Shown in pieces: positions 24,040 through 28,818 of a stretch of 28,818 nt of DNA. The notes below the pieces were generated by a model. The model saw nothing but the letters and a program-made list of their open reading frames with translations, was not told where the DNA came from and did not search any database. Source of the DNA: Stentor coeruleus (Eukaryota; Ciliophora; Heterotrichea; Heterotrichida; Stentoridae); the NCBI GenBank assembly GCA_001970955.1, contig MPUH01000939.1:1-28818 (forward strand), in the 5' to 3' direction. Made by a program: the position numbers and the translations under genes. How positions within the stretch are numbered: position 1 is the first letter of the stretch; each line of letters starts with the position of its first letter.

Positions 24040-25077
24040 CTAAAATCTACAGATTGCTGCAAGGTATACACAGTATTTACGTAAAGGATTAGGATTTTGA
24101 ATCAAAGGCTTAGGGTGAGCATCTAAAAACTTAAACCACATCTCCAAATACTCTGTTGGCGTTCTGCAAAAATCCCTATAACTCTCATTTTCATATATAT
24201 GCAAAGCAATATATACACAAGCTTCAGTAAACTCTTTATAATCTAAACATTCATTAAACATAACTGGACAATTCACAGCTCTAAAAAGTTTAGAAGCAGC
24301 CATGCTTGATATAAGTTCAGGCAGAAACTCAAAAGCAGTCAAAAAGTTAATAAACCCTTTTACAGTAATCCTTGGTATCCTTTCAATTTTATTCCCTTTT
24401 CTTTTTGAACGTAAAGATACAGGTACTAAGTCCATATCAGCTGAATTAGACGATTTGTATATATTGAAAATAATTTTTAAAGTCGATTTCCTATTCTGAA
24501 GCAACGCAGTAATCGATTGATCTTGGAAAATCTGATGATACCTCATATATAACGCTGCTTCCTGATCAAGTTTAAGATTTGGTATAAGTTTCTGAGTTAT
24601 CAACGACAAAAGACCTTGGTACTTTTTTTCAGTAGTAAAATGCACACGTGCTAACTTTATTAAAATCTCAACAAAACTCCAAAAATCAATAGTCTTTGAT
24701 AGTTTGTTCTTGTAAAACATCAAATCTGCATTCACTTTGCTTACAGTAACTGTGTATAAAAGAGCATCTTCCATAAACCGATGAAAAGATAAATTATCGA
24801 GTTTTCTTGAATTAAGATAATCTTTTGCACAACTGTATTTCATAAAAATTCTTATAAGGGATTCGTAATTAGTTTTGCCTAGTTTTTTTAATAAAGCGTC
24901 TTTTTTTGTTGCTTCTGCATTGTTTTCTTCTTTTTCGTTGGTCACGTAGAAATTATCGAAATTAGGCATTCCTGGGTTGTTCATCATTATAAGTTCAGAT
25001 TTCAGCTGGGCAAGCTCTTTGATTTTACTTTGCAGAAAATTATCTTTCGCATAGAGTTCTTCAAGTCTTTTGTCCAT
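24040..25077 (-). CDS. p25-alpha/EF-hand-like protein with two helical repeat regions
   Basis: The protein has 345 residues and a TAG stop. An N-terminal coiled coil (3-32) precedes a region (about 68-147) resembling the p25-alpha/TPPP fold: SLIRIFMKYS, LDNLSFHRFMEDALLY (93-108), ADLMFYKN and IDFWSFVEILIKLAR (130-144), an EF-hand-like helix pattern without good calcium loops. A second similar region (about 196-295) has TLKIIFNIYKSS, ITVKGFINFLTAFEF and LDYKEFTEACVYIALHI. TPPP proteins bind and bundle microtubules and occur in ciliated organisms, so a ciliary or cortical microtubule role is inferred. A degenerate EF-hand pair protein of another family is the alternative. Start context is AAATAAAATATGG after a palindromic ATTTAAATTTAAAT. 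Confidence 0.6.
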   Translation of the reverse strand: MDKRLEELYAKDNFLQSKIKELAQLKSELIMMNNPGMPNFDNFYVTNEKEENNAEATKKDALLKKLGKTNYESLIRIFMKYSCAKDYLNSRKLDNLSFHRFMEDALLYTVTVSKVNADLMFYKNKLSKTIDFWSFVEILIKLARVHFTTEKKYQGLLSLITQKLIPNLKLDQEAALYMRYHQIFQDQSITALLQNRKSTLKIIFNIYKSSNSADMDLVPVSLRSKRKGNKIERIPRITVKGFINFLTAFEFLPELISSMAASKLFRAVNCPVMFNECLDYKEFTEACVYIALHIYENESYRDFCRTPTEYLEMWFKFLDAHPKPLIQNPNPLRKYCVYLAAICRF

Positions 25078-25921
25078 ATTTTATTTAAATTTAAATAGGA
25101 TTGGAGTTTTTTTTTTGAGGATTTAAAGGTAGTTATGAGGAAGATTGGGTATGGGGTTTAATATTTTGGATGTTGTAAATATTTAGTTTATTTTGATAAT
25201 TGTTTGTAGGGATTAAGGGTTTTATATAAATTTTTAATGGGTTAAGTGGTTTTGTATTGGAAATCGAAGAAAATAGCAAAATTCAAGAGATTTTATTATT
25301 TTTAAGAATAGCAATGATATTGTCATTTTTTATATAGATTAAATTATCTTGATGCTATATAGTATTCATCCACTGTATCAAACCAGAAAGGACATCTAGA
25401 ACTTAATGCTCAGTTTGCTATGAGCACCATAAGAACTTCAAAACATACCTAAAGCAAGCTGAATTCTTCAAGAAAAATAAGGTGAACACAAGACTGGCTT
25501 CCATCATCTTGACACTAAAGAAAAGAAACAGTAAAGACCTCCTCATCCAAGAAAAGAGTCACATAACCAACGACAACAAGTGGTTTAATATACCGAATCT
25601 GCCTAAAGAAAGAGATCGTAAGACAAACAAACCTCGATTGGACAAGGTTTAAACCATCCCACCTTAACTACCTCCTACTTTAAACTGATGCTATTTATTT
25701 TATACTTATATTTTTAATTCATTATTATACTACTTTATGTTATATTCATATAAATTTACTTTGTTATAATTGTTGATTTCACAATTACCATCCATAATAC
25801 TTTAATCCTTTAAAATTTCTCATTAAATATACTCATATCATACAATTAACCATCCAATTCATTCTGATCCTAAATTAAAAATCCTATATTTAAACCACAT
25901 CTATAATTATTCAATCTAATA
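25078..25921. other. Spacer between p25-like and CRAL-TRIO genes, with a plus-strand gene relic
   Basis: This 844-bp spacer is G-rich on the plus strand near 25090-25260, the expected 5' flank of the p25-like gene. In the middle, 25368-25652 is a compositionally distinct protein-like relic (listed separately). From 25680 on it is AT-rich with C over G, the expected 3' flank of the CRAL-TRIO gene. No RNA gene is seen. Confidence 0.5.
25368..25652 (+). pseudogene. Fragment of a foreign-looking protein gene, possibly a mobile-element remnant
   Basis: The plus-strand frame from 25368 reads IHCIKPERTSRT, hits one TAA (25404-25406), then continues 81 codons to TAA at 25650-25652. It includes CSVCYEHHKNFKTYLKQ, NTRLASIILTLKKRNSKD and a basic end with KERDRKTNKPRLDKV. 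Codons ending in C or G (AAG, AAC, ATC, CTC, GAC) are much more frequent than in neighbouring genes, and the local sequence is visibly less AT-rich. There is no ATG start and no promoter context. The Cys-x2-Cys...His-His cluster beside a basic region would fit a nucleic-acid-binding end of a transposase or similar protein, but that is a guess. No terminal repeats were found. Confidence 0.5.
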
Positions 25922-27310
25922 TTACCATATTTCGCATCTTTTTTTCGAGCAAAATTTGCAAATCCTTCCCAACCTGGTCTGACTCGGTTCATTTTTCTGT
26001 TCATCAACAAACACATCAAATGTTTCTTTAATCCTATAATCAGCTTCCCTATCTTCAATAACTTCATTTTCCTCCACAAGTCCTATATTAGAAACCCTTT
26101 CTGGAATATTTTCCATCTCTTCATCCACTAACTCTTTCTGAGGAGATTCAAAAATACTTGATTTCCGACTATTCCTCAAAGAATATAATTGTGAATAATT
26201 ACTTTTAGGACTTGCTATAACATCTAAACTAAGTCTTTGACTTAAAGTAATTTGTCTAAAATCATGTTCAATATTTTCATATTTGAAATCCCTAAAATAT
26301 AAAGAACACTGAGGGATATCCGGAAGTATAATATTAACATCTTCTGTTATTTCTCCCATTTCACTTGAAATTTCTGATTTTGTTACATTATAGATATGAT
26401 ATGTTGATATATCACTTAAAATATTTTCAATGTTTTCACCTTCAACTGAAAATGGACCAGGGGGGAAACAAGGTGGCCAGAAAGAGGTTAGATTTGGAGA
26501 AGAACCACCGTATTTTATTTCAACTTGAGTTTTTGCAAAATGTGAGGATATTTCTACTGGAGTTGATTCTTTTAAGATTCGGATTTTTTTTATGGTGTGC
26601 TCTTCGATGAATTTTTTTATGATACTCCAGAAAAAGTAAAGAGATGAAGGTGCATTTACAATATAATTTACAATCATTCTGCATCGAAAATTGTCTTGTA
26701 GAACCTTGATAATATTTTTAAGACTGCTTATAGGTAAATCACTTAAACCTTTATTGTTAAGATCAGTAATCACAATCCAGTTTTCTATTTGTCCAGGCAA
26801 TAAAAGCTTTTGTATCGCAAACTCTAACAAAAAGCAAAGTAAATTGCAATAGTCTATCACAGTATTATTCACTAAATCTAACTTCTCTATATTTAACACA
26901 AGTAAAGGTCTAAACCTATGATCTCGTCCATGAAAGTAAATAAACCCAGAATTCAAAAGACGTTCACAAAAAGGAAGTATAGAAAAAAAGCTCTTAGCTA
27001 AATTTTCGCACCTCCACTTAATAGCACTTTGTAATGCTAATAAAGATTTTTTCATACAAAATTTACACCCAAGTAACATTCTAATGAGTTCCTGATCTAC
27101 AAAAAATTCAGTCAATTGTAAATTTGGTTCTTTTTCTTTGATATAATTCTTAAACAATTCAAGCTGAGTCAGTTCGAAATCAGTGAATTCAATATTGTAA
27201 AAAATATAACGAACTATTGATTTTCCTGTACCGGTGTAAATATAAGATTCTTTAGGCCAATATCGGTAAGCTTCAATAGGGACTATTTTTCCTTCTGGTA
27301 TTCCTTCCAT
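25922..27310 (-). CDS. CRAL-TRIO (Sec14-like) lipid-transfer protein
   Basis: The protein has 462 residues. A helical CRAL-TRIO N region (about 62-105, with EFFVDQELIRMLLGCKF and ALQSAIKWR) is followed by the lipid-binding domain (about 110-270): GFIYFHGRDHRFRPLLVLNI (122-141), ENWIVITDLNNKGLSDLP (176-193), YIVNAPSSLYFFWSIIKKF (216-234) and a closing IKYGGSSPNLTSFWPP (265-280), with the family's YGG. The C-terminal 180 residues are acidic and disordered, ending in a Cys-rich RICKFCSKKRCEIW. Sec14-type domains carry phosphoinositides or other lipids between membranes. The Cys-rich end could be lipidated or bind metal; neither is shown. Near the stop another frame stays open on the same strand, so a C-terminal sequencing frameshift cannot be excluded. 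Confidence 0.85.
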   Translation of the reverse strand: MEGIPEGKIVPIEAYRYWPKESYIYTGTGKSIVRYIFYNIEFTDFELTQLELFKNYIKEKEPNLQLTEFFVDQELIRMLLGCKFCMKKSLLALQSAIKWRCENLAKSFFSILPFCERLLNSGFIYFHGRDHRFRPLLVLNIEKLDLVNNTVIDYCNLLCFLLEFAIQKLLLPGQIENWIVITDLNNKGLSDLPISSLKNIIKVLQDNFRCRMIVNYIVNAPSSLYFFWSIIKKFIEEHTIKKIRILKESTPVEISSHFAKTQVEIKYGGSSPNLTSFWPPCFPPGPFSVEGENIENILSDISTYHIYNVTKSEISSEMGEITEDVNIILPDIPQCSLYFRDFKYENIEHDFRQITLSQRLSLDVIASPKSNYSQLYSLRNSRKSSIFESPQKELVDEEMENIPERVSNIGLVEENEVIEDREADYRIKETFDVFVDEQKNEPSQTRLGRICKFCSKKRCEIW

Positions 27311-27986
27311 AAGTGTGATTTAATATAAATTATAGGGAATTTTATGAGGGAATTTATATATAGTGTTAAAGAGGTAATTAAGATTTGTGTTGGAATATAA
27401 GGAAATGCAGATTGAAACGCGCTGTTAGTGGGTAAAACTCTAGAATGTGTAGTTTTTTGAATAATGAATGATGTATAGAAAAAATAAGAGGGCTTTGGAT
27501 GAAATGATGGCTAAGGATTTTGGGGAAGGATTAGATAAGTGTTAGATTTTTAATTTGTATTTAGGTTTTTTTGATTTGGAGAGATGGCTTTTTTAAGGTT
27601 TTTATGATTTGGAATGAGAGTGATTAGTATAATAAAATTTGAAGTCTGGTATGGAAAATTGCATATAATTAATATTTTGCTAAATTAAACTTATTAGTAC
27701 TTTAAATATTCCAAATTATCCTATTAACAAACAGCACCACCTTCCTTAAATTTAAATAATTTCACATCAAGCCATTATGATTTAACCCAAAAAACCCCAT
27801 CCTACAAGCAATCCTTTATTTAAAAAATCCGATTCCCCAACTTCCCACCAATAAAAGCCTCAATCCAAAATTCACAAAAAACACAAAAAACACCATCTTA
27901 ACTCTGCCAAAATTTCCTCCTAATTTTCACCTAAACCACCCAGTTTACCATCTTCAACCATATTAATATAAAATATTTAATTCTCC
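27311..27986. promoter_or_regulatory. Spacer with the CRAL-TRIO promoter and 3' flank of the right-edge gene
   Basis: The 676 bp switch skew halfway. Positions 27481-27540 have 20 G and 2 C; 27781-27840 have 2 G and 19 C. The left part is the 5' flank of the CRAL-TRIO gene, and the right part is the 3' flank of the gene ending at 27987. No gene or RNA is seen. Confidence 0.5.
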
Positions 27987-28818
27987 TCACGAACTCACAT
28001 ACAAAACAAAAACATCCCCAACCCTTAAATGTATCAGTCTATGTCTATCATAAAGTAGCCCCATTCTTTTAACTTCCTGTCTCACATCTTTTTCTCTAAC
28101 CTCCACCCCAACACCAAAAGCTTTCCTAGCCTCAGGGACAATTCCAACAGTTTCAGCTCTAAAAGTATTTTTCGATAACACAACATCAGCCCCAGCATGT
28201 TCAAATTTTATCAACCTAAGAAAAGGTAAAAAATTATCAAATTTCACAGTTCGAGAAGGTGGCGTATAATACTTACTATCATACCATTCAATTTCTGGGG
28301 TCTCAAGTTCACAAATTCTAGAAATTTTATACAAATACGCTTTTTTCTGATTTGGGTCATACTCATTTCTAGGGATTTCATCAGGTACTGTACTTAAAAC
28401 TCTTTGTATCGCCCTTGTATCTTGTATAAGAGGTGGTTGCCATTTGATACTATCAATACGAACTAAACCAATAAGACTAAACCAATTTATAGCGAATTCA
28501 ATACCATCACCAACACAAACTTCAGGGATTTGTTGTGAATATGCTTTAAAATCAACTCCTTGTTCCCTACTAGAATCTCTATAACTCCAAGTGTGTCTTT
28601 TTCCTGATTTTATACAATCGACCTTAAATTCGGCTTTATAAACTTGTAATGATTTGAAAATCTTGTATAAATATCTTAGTTTTATTGTATGATGAGCTAA
28701 TATTGGCAATGGTTCAATAATCATTACTCGATCAACTCTTATACCTTGTTTACCTGTTATTGAGATTTTTTGACTACTTTGATAACTTGTTTTGAATATA
28801 AAAAGATGTGAGTGAATT
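27987..28818 (-). CDS. Unknown protein, 5' end cut by the right window edge
   Basis: The frame stays open on the minus strand from the window edge to TGA at 27987-27989, about 276 codons. An internal ATG at 28724 exists, but the frame upstream is also open and protein-like (ISITGKQGIRVDRVM), so the true start is probably outside the window. The visible part alternates strands and aromatic residues (KHTW-type motif GKRHTWSYRD, INWFSLIGLVRIDSIKW), suggesting a beta-rich domain. The end is rich in charged residues (VREKDVRQEVKRM) before HLRVGDVFVLYVSS. No family is recognised and no membrane segment is obvious. TGA is used as stop. Confidence 0.75.
   Translation of the reverse strand, partial: IHSHLFIFKTSYQSSQKISITGKQGIRVDRVMIIEPLPILAHHTIKLRYLYKIFKSLQVYKAEFKVDCIKSGKRHTWSYRDSSREQGVDFKAYSQQIPEVCVGDGIEFAINWFSLIGLVRIDSIKWQPPLIQDTRAIQRVLSTVPDEIPRNEYDPNQKKAYLYKISRICELETPEIEWYDSKYYTPPSRTVKFDNFLPFLRLIKFEHAGADVVLSKNTFRAETVGIVPEARKAFGVGVEVREKDVRQEVKRMGLLYDRHRLIHLRVGDVFVLYVSS

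Noticed and set aside
19350-25345. Shared ttttatatagattaa near 19355 and 25327, considered as possible element ends beside the two relics
   Set aside because: It is only about 15 bp of AT-rich sequence, in positions that do not correspond as terminal repeats would.
1-28818. Alternative genetic code (TAA/TAG as Gln, TGA as Trp), suggested by stops in the relics falling where Gln or Trp would fit
   Set aside because: All intact genes encode full-length conserved proteins without internal stops and end with TAA, TAG or TGA. CAA, CAG, CGA and TGG turning into stops by single transitions explains the relics.
1-28818. tRNA, rRNA, CRISPR arrays, telomeric repeats or intact transposons
   Set aside because: No B-box-like GGTTCGAATCC in the spacers, no regular repeat-spacer pattern, no telomere repeat runs and no terminal inverted repeats were seen.

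Overview
This window looks like macronuclear DNA of a ciliate, most likely a heterotrich close to Stentor. That is an inference from several observations: very AT-rich DNA, densely packed single-exon genes on both strands, eukaryotic families throughout, and spacers of only 15 to 59 bp in places. The standard genetic code appears to hold: long conserved proteins read without TAA, TAG or TGA, and genes end with all three, including TGA at 18466-18468 and 27987-27989. No intron is needed to explain any gene, and I saw no tRNA, rRNA, CRISPR or intact mobile element.

Layout. 1-93: start of a minus-strand gene leaving the window. 612-2198 (-): a GAS2-related (GAR) coiled-coil protein and, in the same frame after one TAA, a short basic Ser-rich ORF. 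3249-3740 (+): a CXC/CRC DNA-binding protein. 4597-7294 (-): two tandem acid lipases. 7939-9821 (+): an N-myristoylation-type PP2C phosphatase, then an exosome RNase PH-fold subunit. 10170-12610 (-): a mitochondrial uncoupling-protein-like carrier and an EF-hand/motif-repeat protein. 13568-14932 (+): an otubain-like protein that seems to have lost its catalytic residues and carries a 27-bp minisatellite. 14964-16848 (-): a coiled-coil Cys-rich protein and a coiled-coil SH3 protein. 17695-18123 (+): a small unknown. 18466-19134 (-): thiamine pyrophosphokinase. 20205-20570 (+): an A20/AN1 zinc-finger protein. 20747-27310 (-): an epsin-like ENTH protein, a dual-specificity phosphatase, a p25-alpha/EF-hand-like protein and a CRAL-TRIO protein. 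27987-28818 (-): an unknown gene cut by the right edge.

The genes are ordinary eukaryotic housekeeping, signalling, membrane-trafficking and cytoskeletal functions with no evident pathway cluster. Between them are signs of decayed genes: a convincing minus-strand relic at 19380-19866, a compositionally distinct plus-strand relic at 25368-25652, and two weaker candidates at 12770-13210 and 22051-23127.

The most striking non-genic pattern is strand asymmetry of the spacers. On the sense strand, the 5' flank of a gene is C-rich and nearly G-free, and the 3' flank is G-rich and nearly C-free. For example, 7321-7380 has 20 G and no C, while 7801-7860 has 19 C and no G, on the two sides of one divergent promoter region. 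Starts also share a TATAAATGG-like context, suggesting very short leaders.
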